A DNA stretch of 64,000 bases from Bacteroidota bacterium. GTDB lineage: Bacteria > Bacteroidota > Bacteroidia > Chitinophagales > Chitinophagaceae. A model generated the notes under the pieces. The model was not told where the DNA came from and made no database searches. It worked only from the letters and a program-made list of their open reading frames with translations. This document shows positions 8,446 to 17,032 of the stretch, piece after piece. The DNA lies in the NCBI GenBank assembly GCA_018266775.1, contig JAFDZS010000009.1:85886-149885 (forward strand), in the 5' to 3' direction. Position 1 is the first letter of the stretch. Every line of letters starts with the position of its first letter. A program made the translations under genes and the position numbers.

Positions 8446-9513
8446 TTACAACCTGAAAGTCATACCCACACTGATGAGATAATCTGCAAATGCAGCATCT
8501 CCCTGCGTGTATTTTCCAGTATCAGCGGTGATTCTTTTATCAGAGTTGCTTTGTGTGCGGTCTCTTTTCAATGCTACCGGCACAGCAAGGTTAAAACTCG
8601 CTTTTTTTGCAACGTATGTAATGGAAGGTTCTGCTGAAAGAATGTAACCGGGACGTCTGAAGCCACGGCTGCCGCCAATCAAATCTGTTGAAGGTAACCC
8701 TTCAATCCTTACCCCACCGGCAAAATTGAATCCTTTAACCATATAACTTACACCGCCTCTCGCCATGAATAAATCCGGCACGCTCATCACATCAGTGTTG
8801 TATTTTTTGGCTGTGGCAGATGGCGTACCACCTCTTGCAGTGGATGTTCCATTTACTTCTCTTGGATTAGAGAGGTAGAAGAAACTGCCATATAAGCCCA
8901 GCTTATGGGTAAAATTGTAAAAGCTGTTTATTTCCAAAGTGATCCCTGTACCACCATCTCCCGGTTGTATAGACTGATCTACCGGGCCGAGCAAAAGTGA
9001 ATCTGGTGTTTTAGTATGAAAATAATCCATGTAGTTAGCATTTCCTGTAGGCAGTTTAATGCCAAGGCCTAACTGAACATTTCCTTTATGGGATGTTTTG
9101 GGATCAAACATCCAGCGGTATGCTGAAAAGCGAAAATCGCCAATACCGAATGAACCTGTAGTGTACCTGCCGGAATTAGCATGTTCGTACAATGAACTTC
9201 TTTTAAAATCCATGATCGGTAATGTTACTGCCAGCGACCAGCGGTTGTTGATGGTACGTGTTGCTGTAACATCCAGCTCGTAAGAATGGTTGATCACATT
9301 TGTGCCCTGGTCAACCCTTTGCTTTTGTTCATCTGGCCCAACAAAATGTTTATACGATTTAAAATACCTGTTGTTTAAATTTAACTCCCAGCCTTTTGCA
9401 TCTGCAGGCCTGCTGCAAACACCGGCTGTTCCTTTAATAGCTACACAACCCTGGGCGTGTACATTAGTATTTGCCATTGCGGCAATAAATATTAGTGTCA
9501 ATAGTTTCTTCAT
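8446..9513 (-). CDS. Outer-membrane beta-barrel protein next to haloperoxidase
   Basis: This 355-aa exported protein has a signal peptide ending in VHAQ (about residue 20). A short segment with two cysteines follows (QGCVAIKGTAGVC), then a barrel-like series of strands such as RWSLAVTLPIMDF, GNVQLGLGIKLPTG and GFNFAGGVRIEGLPS. The last residues (LISVGMTFRL) form a typical terminal outer-membrane strand ending in an aromatic plus hydrophobic residue. The fold resembles MetA-pathway-type channels, but sequence alone gives no substrate. It starts 35 bp after haloperoxidase copy 2 and precedes the other barrel gene, so the two barrels and two enzymes appear to form one expression unit. Confidence 0.65.
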   Translation of the reverse strand: MKKLLTLIFIAAMANTNVHAQGCVAIKGTAGVCSRPADAKGWELNLNNRYFKSYKHFVGPDEQKQRVDQGTNVINHSYELDVTATRTINNRWSLAVTLPIMDFKRSSLYEHANSGRYTTGSFGIGDFRFSAYRWMFDPKTSHKGNVQLGLGIKLPTGNANYMDYFHTKTPDSLLLGPVDQSIQPGDGGTGITLEINSFYNFTHKLGLYGSFFYLSNPREVNGTSTARGGTPSATAKKYNTDVMSVPDLFMARGGVSYMVKGFNFAGGVRIEGLPSTDLIGGSRGFRRPGYILSAEPSITYVAKKASFNLAVPVALKRDRTQSNSDKRITADTGKYTQGDAAFADYLISVGMTFRL

Positions 9514-9548
9514 TGTTTTAGTTTTAGAATGTGAATGTTGTCAAGGCA

Positions 9549-10880
9549 TCACTTTTCCATTTTCAGTTTATTTACTATAAAGTCGCCCACTTTTTTTCCA
9601 TACTCAGTACTTATAATGCAACTGGGATGAAAGTGAATGCCGCCATAAAACCTTGCCAGGTTATTTTCTTCGGCAGCAGCCCGGAACGATTTAAATGAAC
9701 GGTTTGCAATACCAAACTCCAGTTCGCTGGTATCGGTATAATTAAAATTGTCGCCAAACATTTTAGTCAGGGCTTCGGCAGATGCTGATGATACAGTGCT
9801 GTGCCCGCAGGTATATTCAGGAAATGGTGGTGTTTGCAGGTAAGGCCTCCATTCCTGGTCGATGTATTTATTGATTACTGTTTCCGGCCTTATTGTATTA
9901 CTCCTGTATTTTTCATCCCAGCATTCAATAAACGAGTCGAACATGCAGATTGATGTGAGCGTGTAGGCGGCCACAGTTTTTTTGAAGTCAGCTTTGGCTT
10001 TTTGTGCAGCAATACCTACAATATTCATCCAGTGCCCGGGAGGAGAAAATTTTTTGGTAACAAACATTACATGCCCCACTACATTTAATTTTCCATTGAG
10101 ATCATCCCAAAAGTCTGCGATGTGTTTTTGTTCATCATTCAAACTGTCTATAGCATTTTTCACTGCCATCACCTGTTTATAATATGGACTGTTTTTGTCC
10201 TTCATATTATACTGCATGGGAGGTGGTGGTGCAAACTGACTGGCACTGTCCATCACCATTGGCCGTATCTCATTCCAATGCGGCTCAAGCGCACTGGTAT
10301 AAGCAGGTGGCGTGGGCACCCATCTTCCCGGTGTATCTATAACCGTATACCTGGAGGAGCTTCTTGTTTGTGCATAATTATCATTTTTACTCCAGGCCAA
10401 AATAGCTTTTGAAATGGTATCTGCAAAGGCTTCAGAATTGCTGAACATTACATCCGTCATTCCCTGTGCTTTCGCAAAAGTCTTTATACTGTCAACGTAT
10501 TCTTTCATACTGCCTTCAGGAAAAGTTACTGCTTCACCCACCCTGCAAAAAGCCAGTAAGGAAGCAAATTCAAAATCTATTTTTTTCCCGGCCTCCGGCT
10601 TTGGCACCATGGTTAAACCATGCAATTGGCCTGCCAGTGAATAATACTCGTTCGGGTAACCCGCTGCTATACACTCATACGCTGCAATGTTTGCATAAGT
10701 GTAATTTCGTGATGACACGATGGGTGAAAAACCTACAAACTTTACTACTTCGTTTAATTGTTTCACTGTTTTGCTGTAAGAAAATGCATCAGTGAAATAT
10801 GTCTTCTGATCTTTTTTATCCTGCCTGTTGCACGCATATACACACACTGCCAGCAACGCAAGCGCTATTATCTTTTTCAT
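9549..10880 (-). CDS. Vanadium-dependent haloperoxidase / PAP2-type lipoprotein (copy 2)
   Basis: The protein has 443 aa. Its lipobox (VCVYAC, Cys about 17) predicts a lipoprotein. It has the vanadate-pocket pattern Lys324-x6-Arg331-Pro (KYRSNTIRP), then Cys358-Gly359-His360, then Arg410-x5-His416 (RFYGGIHF). The SGH serine of the family is cysteine here (YTCGHS), whereas copy 1 keeps serine. The overall similarity to copy 1 is limited to the C-terminal half, so this is an old divergence rather than a recent duplication. It lies 79 bp after the 188-aa gene and 35 bp before a barrel gene. Halide oxidation and phosphatase activity both remain possible. Confidence 0.82.
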   Translation of the reverse strand: MKKIIALALLAVCVYACNRQDKKDQKTYFTDAFSYSKTVKQLNEVVKFVGFSPIVSSRNYTYANIAAYECIAAGYPNEYYSLAGQLHGLTMVPKPEAGKKIDFEFASLLAFCRVGEAVTFPEGSMKEYVDSIKTFAKAQGMTDVMFSNSEAFADTISKAILAWSKNDNYAQTRSSSRYTVIDTPGRWVPTPPAYTSALEPHWNEIRPMVMDSASQFAPPPPMQYNMKDKNSPYYKQVMAVKNAIDSLNDEQKHIADFWDDLNGKLNVVGHVMFVTKKFSPPGHWMNIVGIAAQKAKADFKKTVAAYTLTSICMFDSFIECWDEKYRSNTIRPETVINKYIDQEWRPYLQTPPFPEYTCGHSTVSSASAEALTKMFGDNFNYTDTSELEFGIANRSFKSFRAAAEENNLARFYGGIHFHPSCIISTEYGKKVGDFIVNKLKMEK

Positions 10881-10959
10881 ATTAAAATTTCGTGACTAAA
10901 AATTTCAGAACGGCGGCTCATGCTGTCGTTCAGCAGCAATTGTATCTAAATTCAATTAT

Positions 10960-11526
10960 TCAGATCAACTTTGTATCGGGGGGTTGTTCAACAGTAGCTT
11001 TGTGTAATTGGCCAGAATTGGCGGTATAATAAGCTATTGCAGTTGTTTGGAGAATGGTCATCCCGGGGTCGGCATTCCATTTATTTTGCTGATCATATTC
11101 GCTCAATACTTTAACAAAGGAAGCGAGTTTATTGTTGGCGGAAGATTTTTTGGCAGCGTCTTTTTGAAGGTCAAACGCCACCTGGGTAAAGTTATCTTTA
11201 GATTTTAATAACTCCTGCTTTGAGATGTTGGGAATGCACATCATTTCAAGCGTGTCATTATATATCCTGCTTTTTACGTACTGGTACAATATTCCATTCA
11301 TTTCCACTTCGCCATACGCACGGGTAAATTCTTTCTGATTATTATAATAAGGAAGATGGATGGCCTTTTTTACGGAGATGAGTTCATTATCATTATAGCG
11401 GTTATTGTCCAGTGCAAGCTCCAGTGTTTGATCGGCCTTTTTTACTAACAGGGATACAAATAAACGATACCCAAAAAGGTTGAACGCAAACACCAGTAAT
11501 AATGATATGGCCGCGAATTTTCTCAT
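10960..11526 (-). CDS. Membrane-anchored protein of unknown function, first gene of haloperoxidase cluster
   Basis: I do not recognise this 188-aa protein. It has one N-terminal hydrophobic segment (MRKFAAISLLLVFAFNLFGYRLFVSLLV) that could be an uncleaved anchor. The rest is soluble, charged and partly helical (DNNRYNDNELISVKKAIHLP; a lysine-rich KDAAKKSSANNKLASFVKV at about 120-140). No cysteine pair, metal motif or known domain was seen. It is the first gene of the minus-strand cluster with the two haloperoxidase-like genes. It might be an accessory factor for them or for metal supply, but that is guilt by association only. Confidence 0.6.
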   Translation of the reverse strand: MRKFAAISLLLVFAFNLFGYRLFVSLLVKKADQTLELALDNNRYNDNELISVKKAIHLPYYNNQKEFTRAYGEVEMNGILYQYVKSRIYNDTLEMMCIPNISKQELLKSKDNFTQVAFDLQKDAAKKSSANNKLASFVKVLSEYDQQNKWNADPGMTILQTTAIAYYTANSGQLHKATVEQPPDTKLI

Positions 11527-11601
11527 TAACAGTATTGCAAAATAAGTATAATTATTGAGTTTTTGCCATTTTGGCCCGTCATTTCTTGGTCGCTTTGGCT
11601 C

Positions 11602-11613
11602 GCAACCGTTTGC
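11602..11613. promoter_or_regulatory. Possible LacI-type site (weak)
   Basis: GCAACCGTTTGC differs by one base from the perfect palindrome GCAAACGTTTGC found before the lacI-type gene. It lies between the end of the GH65 gene and the start of the 188-aa gene. Its position 3' of GH65 is not that of a normal operator for the sugar genes, so it may be chance. Confidence 0.25.
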
Positions 11614-11648
11614 AATCGGTATTTTTTTTGAATGAATAGGGCCACGGC

Positions 11649-13679
11649 TTATTGTTTTACACTAAAAGTCTTTTTCTGTGGCCCCACGCCTGTTATGGTC
11701 AGGCTTTTCCATTGTTTGGGCAACACCGATTTTACCTGCACAATCCCGGTTGGTGTAATATCCAGCCCGCCAAACCCGTTCAGCAAACTTTGCAGAATGC
11801 CGCCTGCTCCCGTTGCAAAATAGGGATTGGTACCGCCTTTTGTTTCGGCAATCACATTAAACGGAGGATCGAGGTTGGGCACATAAGCATCTTTAAAAAA
11901 GTGCCAGGCCTTATCTGCATCGCCTAACCGGGCATACAATAATGCAAAGATACCCTGCGTCATTGCGGGGGTGCCTTCGTTTGGCACCCGCACAGAATAA
12001 TAATCCAGGTCTTTTTTTATTTGTTTGGGATCTGTAATTTCTTTTATGGGATAGGCCAGCAGGTTTACATCTGCCTGTTTGATGCCTTCTCCTTTATAGG
12101 CGGCATGTTCACTGGTAACACCGTCCGCCATTTTTAATATAGGTATATTGCTGGCTACATCCATCCAGTCTGCATCCGGTGTAATGCCCAATAATTTTGC
12201 CGCTTCTGTTGCCGCTTTCAAATTCGCTTTAGCGGCAGCGTTAGTAAAAGCATTATTGTCTACATTCTCTGCCCATTCATCTGCAGCCACCACGTTCTTA
12301 ATATCATAATGGCCGGGTCCGTTTCTTTCCACGCGGCTAGCCCAAAAGTCTGCTGTGTTTTTTAAGATGGGCCACCCCTTTTCTTTCAGCCAGTTTTTAT
12401 CCTGTGTTACACAATAGTAATTCCATACGGCCAGGCCCACATCAGCAGTGATATGATGTTCAAACGGGCCACTCAATGCCCACACCGGCGTTTCCTCCAC
12501 ACCGGTCTCTGCACTTTCCCATGGATACATAGCGCCTTTATATCCCTTACCGAATGCATTGCGTTTGGCAGCTTCCAGTCTTTCAAAACGGTATTCCACC
12601 ATGCTTTTTGCCATTTCAGGATGCAGCTGCAATAATGCGGGAAACATCCATAACTCTGTATCCCAGAATACGTGTCCGTTATAACCCAACCCGCTTAAAC
12701 CCATTGGCGACGGACTATTACTCGATCCCTCTCTCACAAAAGAATATAAATGATACAGCATACTGTGTACATCCTGCTGACTTTGGGCATCGCCTTCAAT
12801 GATGATGTCGCTCTTCCATAATTCATCCCAGGCTTCCTGGTGCATTTCAATCAACCTGTCACGTCCCTGCAGTTTGGCAAAAATGGTCAGCCGCTCGGCT
12901 TCATTCAACGGGTCGTTGTGATGTGCAGAAGTAATGGATGAACCGACAATGGCATAACGGTATACCTCACCCGCTTTTAATTTACGGGAGAATTTCATCA
13001 GGTGCATATTATTATCCCACATTTCATGTATTACTCTTGGTTCGCTGCCATGTGGTTCTGTAAAGATGAAAGCATTGCTGGCGCACATGAGCAATTTCCC
13101 TGTCGGACTTTTAGCTGTTGAAGTCAATAAGCTGATGGTGGTATGCGGTCTGTCGATTTCGTTGTAATAATTCTGTACATCTTTCAACGCATCGGGTGCA
13201 TCCATTTGTGAGGCACCGGTGAGTGAAAAATCTTTTTTAGCTGTGATGGTTATATCCATCAGCACGGAGTAAGGTAAATTACGCAGCGCATAATACGTGT
13301 AACTGATGGTGGCCACATCTTTATAATCGAATGATGTGGTAAAACTGGCATGCTGCATATCCAATTGCTGCTGCATGTTGGTGGCATCATTATTACCGAG
13401 GCGGCGGCCATCAATTTCCACATACATATTCAGCAAGTTAAAGCTGCGCAGAAAATTGCTTACCCGGCCACGGCCATAGAGATCATAGGCACCGGCCAAT
13501 ACCACATCTTTTACTTTAAACGCTTCGGGGCTGCTCACAATACCAATCATTCCGTTGGCTACTGTAACGCCATAATAATTCTTGGGGTCAATATTTGCAG
13601 CAGTGATCTTCCATGGATCCTGCGCCACCAGTTTAAGGCTGCACGATAATGTAAATAAGAATAAAACAAATGTTCTCAT
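11649..13679 (-). CDS. Exported GH65 family alpha-glucoside hydrolase or phosphorylase
   Basis: This 676-aa protein has a signal peptide (MRTFVLFLFTLSCSLKLVAQ) and the full GH65 layout: an N-terminal beta-sandwich (about 25-270), a helical linker and an (alpha/alpha)6 barrel. The catalytic acid is expected at Glu468 in AADEWAENVDNNAFTN. The substrate-loop motif IKQADVNLLAYP lies near 545, and GHVFWDTELWMFP (about 335-347) is the usual barrel entry. Most GH65 enzymes are cytoplasmic phosphorylases. An exported one in Bacteroidota is more likely a hydrolase, as for the characterised Flavobacterium johnsoniae alpha-1,2-glucosidase (kojibiose hydrolase). It follows GH13 by 36 bp in one operon. 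Kojibiose, nigerose or trehalose could be the substrate. Confidence 0.85.
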   Translation of the reverse strand: MRTFVLFLFTLSCSLKLVAQDPWKITAANIDPKNYYGVTVANGMIGIVSSPEAFKVKDVVLAGAYDLYGRGRVSNFLRSFNLLNMYVEIDGRRLGNNDATNMQQQLDMQHASFTTSFDYKDVATISYTYYALRNLPYSVLMDITITAKKDFSLTGASQMDAPDALKDVQNYYNEIDRPHTTISLLTSTAKSPTGKLLMCASNAFIFTEPHGSEPRVIHEMWDNNMHLMKFSRKLKAGEVYRYAIVGSSITSAHHNDPLNEAERLTIFAKLQGRDRLIEMHQEAWDELWKSDIIIEGDAQSQQDVHSMLYHLYSFVREGSSNSPSPMGLSGLGYNGHVFWDTELWMFPALLQLHPEMAKSMVEYRFERLEAAKRNAFGKGYKGAMYPWESAETGVEETPVWALSGPFEHHITADVGLAVWNYYCVTQDKNWLKEKGWPILKNTADFWASRVERNGPGHYDIKNVVAADEWAENVDNNAFTNAAAKANLKAATEAAKLLGITPDADWMDVASNIPILKMADGVTSEHAAYKGEGIKQADVNLLAYPIKEITDPKQIKKDLDYYSVRVPNEGTPAMTQGIFALLYARLGDADKAWHFFKDAYVPNLDPPFNVIAETKGGTNPYFATGAGGILQSLLNGFGGLDITPTGIVQVKSVLPKQWKSLTITGVGPQKKTFSVKQ

Positions 13680-13715
13680 ACCTGTACTAAAAATATTTTA
13701 GTGTATACTATAATG

Positions 13716-15503
13716 TTATTTTAATTCCACAACACAGGCCTGGTAAGGCTGCAGGTTCACCACACCATTTTGCACTGTCAAAGGCTGCAGGTTATTGATC
13801 CATTCTTTGCCCAGCTGCATAGTACCAAGGTTGAATTTGCCGCCAGTTTTTCGAAAGCTTAACAATACTAATACTTTTTTACCTCCTGCTTCACGTGTAT
13901 AGGCATATACGTCAGGATTATCCACATCCAGCAATGTATATTTTCCGTACACCATAATATCCTTATGCTCTTTCCGCAGCTGCACCATCTTTTTAAAATA
14001 GTTTAATATGGAATTGGCATCTTTTTCTTCCGCAACAACATTTATGGTGGATTTGTTATCGTTCACCTTTAGCCAGGGCGTGCCCGTGGTAAAACCTCCG
14101 TTCAATCCTGCATCCCATTGAAATGGTGTACGCCCATTATCCCTTGCTCCGCCCGTTTTCTGGTCTTCAATAAAACCTTTTACATCTCCACCGGCATTTT
14201 TCACTTTGTTGTATTCAGCAATGGTTTCTATATCGCGGTAGTCTTCTATCTTATCAAATTTAATATTCGTCATGCCCAGTTCATCACCAAAATAATAATA
14301 AGGTGTGCCCCGCATGCTTAATAAAAATGTGGTGAGCATTTTAGAAGAGGCATCATGGTATTCCGGTGCATCATTTCCCCAGCGGCTTACCATACGCGGT
14401 TGATCATGATTGCCGAGGTATATTGTTCCCCATCCTTTATTTTCAAAAACGCTATCCCAGTCAGAATATATTTTTTTGAATGCCACGAGGCTCCAGTTAG
14501 GATCCATCTTTTTAAAATAGCCAGGCACATAACCTAAACTCACGCCATCAAAATGGTAAGCCATATCCAGTTCTTTACGGTCCGGGTCAACAAAATCCAT
14601 TACGGTTGATTTGGTGGTTCCTGCGCCTTCTGCAACAGTCATAATATCATATTTGCTCAGCACTTCTTTATTCATTTCCTGTAAATAACTGTGCAAGCCG
14701 GGGCCACTGGCCTGGTACACATCCCAACGGCCATCATATTTTGCATCCAGGTCTTTTTGGGTAATAACCGGGAATGTAGTGTCTTTCGCAATAAATGGAA
14801 TGACATCCATACGGAAACCATCCACTCCTTTTTTAAACCAGCGGTTCATCATAGCATAAATTTCCTGGCGCACTTTGGGGTTTTCCCAATTCAGGTCGGG
14901 TTGTTTATAGCTGAAGTAATGCAGGTAATAACTGTTGGTAAGGGAATCGAAACGCCAGCCACTGCCATCCACTTCAAAATTGCCGGGCCGGAATGGTGGT
15001 TTGCCTTTTTCTGCGGGCCACCAGTGAAAATAATTACGGTATGGATTGGTTCTTGAACTGCGTGCCTGTTTAAACCATTCATGTTCATCGCTGCAATGAT
15101 TCACCACCAGGTCCATCACCAGCTTTAAATTGCGTTTATGCATTTCCGATAGCATCGTATCAAAATCGGCCATAGTGCCAAACTCTTTCATAATATCATC
15201 ATAATTGCTGATGTCGTAACCGTTATCGGCATTGGGGCTGCCATAAATGGGATTCAGCCAGATGACATCCACGCCAAGGCTTTTCACATAATCTAATTTG
15301 CTGGTAATGCCTTTTAAATCACCAATACCATCACCATCACTGTCTTTAAAACTGCGGGGGTAGATTTGATACACCACCACTTCCTTCCACCATTTTTTTT
15401 GCGAAGCAGTATCCATAGTACCTGATTTAACTGTGCCTGGATTATTACAGGAAAAAAGGCTGCAGGAAAAGATTACAGCTGCAGCAGCATATAGCTTATA
15501 CAT
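13716..15503 (-). CDS. GH13 (subfamily 31-like) alpha-glucosidase lipoprotein
   Basis: This 595-aa lipoprotein (lipobox SLFSC, Cys19) is a retaining alpha-glucosidase of the oligo-1,6-glucosidase type. The TIM-barrel motifs are all present. DLVVNH is at about 131-136, and QPDLNW at 201-206 is the region-V signature of this subfamily. The nucleophile is Asp233 in VDGFRMDV, the acid/base Glu292 in VAEG, and the stabiliser Asp367 in GNHD. A C-terminal beta domain ends the chain. The track start at TTG 15509 is two codons upstream; ATG 15503 is preferred. It diverges from the MFS gene across a 152-bp region holding a LacI-like site, and is transcribed into GH65. The paralogue at 35875-37617 is close. 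Confidence 0.9.
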   Translation of the reverse strand: MYKLYAAAAVIFSCSLFSCNNPGTVKSGTMDTASQKKWWKEVVVYQIYPRSFKDSDGDGIGDLKGITSKLDYVKSLGVDVIWLNPIYGSPNADNGYDISNYDDIMKEFGTMADFDTMLSEMHKRNLKLVMDLVVNHCSDEHEWFKQARSSRTNPYRNYFHWWPAEKGKPPFRPGNFEVDGSGWRFDSLTNSYYLHYFSYKQPDLNWENPKVRQEIYAMMNRWFKKGVDGFRMDVIPFIAKDTTFPVITQKDLDAKYDGRWDVYQASGPGLHSYLQEMNKEVLSKYDIMTVAEGAGTTKSTVMDFVDPDRKELDMAYHFDGVSLGYVPGYFKKMDPNWSLVAFKKIYSDWDSVFENKGWGTIYLGNHDQPRMVSRWGNDAPEYHDASSKMLTTFLLSMRGTPYYYFGDELGMTNIKFDKIEDYRDIETIAEYNKVKNAGGDVKGFIEDQKTGGARDNGRTPFQWDAGLNGGFTTGTPWLKVNDNKSTINVVAEEKDANSILNYFKKMVQLRKEHKDIMVYGKYTLLDVDNPDVYAYTREAGGKKVLVLLSFRKTGGKFNLGTMQLGKEWINNLQPLTVQNGVVNLQPYQACVVELK

Positions 15504-15569
15504 AAACAATCAATTGAGGTTTAAAGGTATTGCATTTAGCAGGAACAGCGAAGCCTGATTTTTTGAACA

Positions 15570-15581
15570 GCAATCGTTTGC
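15570..15581. promoter_or_regulatory. Predicted LacI-family operator in GH13/MFS divergent promoter
   Basis: GCAATCGTTTGC is one base from the perfect palindrome GCAAACGTTTGC at 34790-34801 and keeps the central CpG expected of LacI-family operators. Its first ten bases after G also equal the left half of the operator at 37711-37730 (AATCGTTTGC). It lies 67 bp before the GH13 start and 75 bp before the MFS start, well placed to control both directions. Confidence 0.55.
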
Positions 15582-15655
15582 AGGAATATTTGTATGCAGG
15601 AACCGCATTGCAGGCAATGTTTTTTCTCTATCTTAATGTTCTATTGCACTTGCTT

Positions 15656-17005
15656 ATGAATCAAAACAAACTCTTCCGTTATTCCATTGTTGCGGCATTG
15701 GCCGGTTTTATTTTTGGGTTCGATACCGTGGTGATTTCCGGTGCCAATCAACCTATAAAAGATTTATGGCATACCACACCATTGTTTCATGGAGTGTTCA
15801 TCATGTCTATGGCTTTGTGGGGCACCGTAGCCGGTTCTGTATTTGGCGGCATACCCACAGAAAAATTCGGGCGCAAAAAAGTGTTGTTATGGATTGGTGT
15901 GCTCTTTGCGTTGTCAGCTTTTGGGTCTGCACTGGCACCGGATCCGTATACCTTTTCATTCTTCCGTTTTATTGGCGGGCTGGGCATTGGCGTTTCTTCA
16001 GTTGTTGCACCCACTTATATTTCAGAAATTTCTACACCGGCTACAAGGGGAAGGCTTGGTGCCATGTACCAGTTCAATATTGTGTTTGGTATTTTGATCG
16101 CTTATCTTTCCAATTATTTTTTAAAAGGTGTGGGCGGCACTAACGACTGGCGTTTTATGCTGGGTGTATTGGCCATACCAGCCATTATTTATACGGTAAT
16201 GGTTTTGGGTGTGCCAGAAAGCCCACGCTGGCTCATCACACAAAAAAATAATCTGGATGTTGCAAAAAAAGTAATGACAGCTATTGGTGTGGAAAATGCA
16301 GATGCAGAAACACAGGCCATTATTGCTGCCAACGAACTGGAAAAACAAAATAATGGTAAAGGTTCCTTCTTTATTTCGAAACACAGCAAAGTGTTGTGGC
16401 TGGCATTTTTAATTGCTTTCTTTAACCAGCTTTCCGGCATCAATTTTATTTTATATTATGCCCCTGAAATATTATCCAAGATAGGCTTGGGTGAAACAGA
16501 TTCATTGCTTAACTCTATTGCCATTGGCGGCACCAATCTTATTTTCACTTTTGTGGGATTGTATTTAATTGACCGTTTGGGCAGAAAAACGTTATTGCTG
16601 ATTGGTTCGTTAGGTTACATCATCAGCCTGGGTATGGTGGCGTATGCTTTTAAAATGCATGAAAGCCCGGCTTTCTTAATGAGTTTTTTATTACTGTTTA
16701 TTGCCTCGCATGCTGTTGGGCAGGGCGCAGTGATCTGGGTATTTTTATCAGAAATATTTCCGAATAAGGTCAGGGCGATGGGCCAATCATTTGGCGCCAG
16801 TACGCATTGGGTGTTTGCCGCCATCATTACATTAATCACACCGGTTTTTTTAGATAAAGACAAAGGCATACTCAAAGACCAGCCGGAAATTATTTTTGCT
16901 TTTTTAGCAGGCATGATGGTACTGCAATTGATCTGGGTACTTACAAAAGTACCGGAGACAAAAGGAGTATCACTGGAAGAAATTGAAAAGAAATTAATTG
17001 GCTGA
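15656..17005 (+). CDS. MFS sugar porter (SP family)
   Basis: The 449-aa inner-membrane protein has about 12 hydrophobic helices and the sugar-porter signatures. These are GFIFGFDTVVISGA in helix 1, the loop motif GRKK after helix 2, PESPRWL at about 183-189 before the central loop, a second DRLGRKT after helix 8, and PETKG near the end. It would import a mono- or disaccharide by proton symport. I chose the ATG at 15656 (MNQNKLFRYS), since the open frame upstream of it encodes a non-conserved stretch crossing the divergent promoter. It is followed 27 bp later by the GH32 gene, which suggests uptake of fructose or sucrose-type products. Confidence 0.88.
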   Translation: MNQNKLFRYSIVAALAGFIFGFDTVVISGANQPIKDLWHTTPLFHGVFIMSMALWGTVAGSVFGGIPTEKFGRKKVLLWIGVLFALSAFGSALAPDPYTFSFFRFIGGLGIGVSSVVAPTYISEISTPATRGRLGAMYQFNIVFGILIAYLSNYFLKGVGGTNDWRFMLGVLAIPAIIYTVMVLGVPESPRWLITQKNNLDVAKKVMTAIGVENADAETQAIIAANELEKQNNGKGSFFISKHSKVLWLAFLIAFFNQLSGINFILYYAPEILSKIGLGETDSLLNSIAIGGTNLIFTFVGLYLIDRLGRKTLLLIGSLGYIISLGMVAYAFKMHESPAFLMSFLLLFIASHAVGQGAVIWVFLSEIFPNKVRAMGQSFGASTHWVFAAIITLITPVFLDKDKGILKDQPEIIFAFLAGMMVLQLIWVLTKVPETKGVSLEEIEKKLIG

Positions 17006-17032
17006 TTCTTTTAACGTGATAAAAAGCGCATC

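Noticed and set aside
13686-13702. Hairpin ACTAAAA-ATA-TTTTAGT between GH13 and GH65
   Set aside because: The stem is pure A/T-rich and short with no T-run, and the two genes are clearly one operon.
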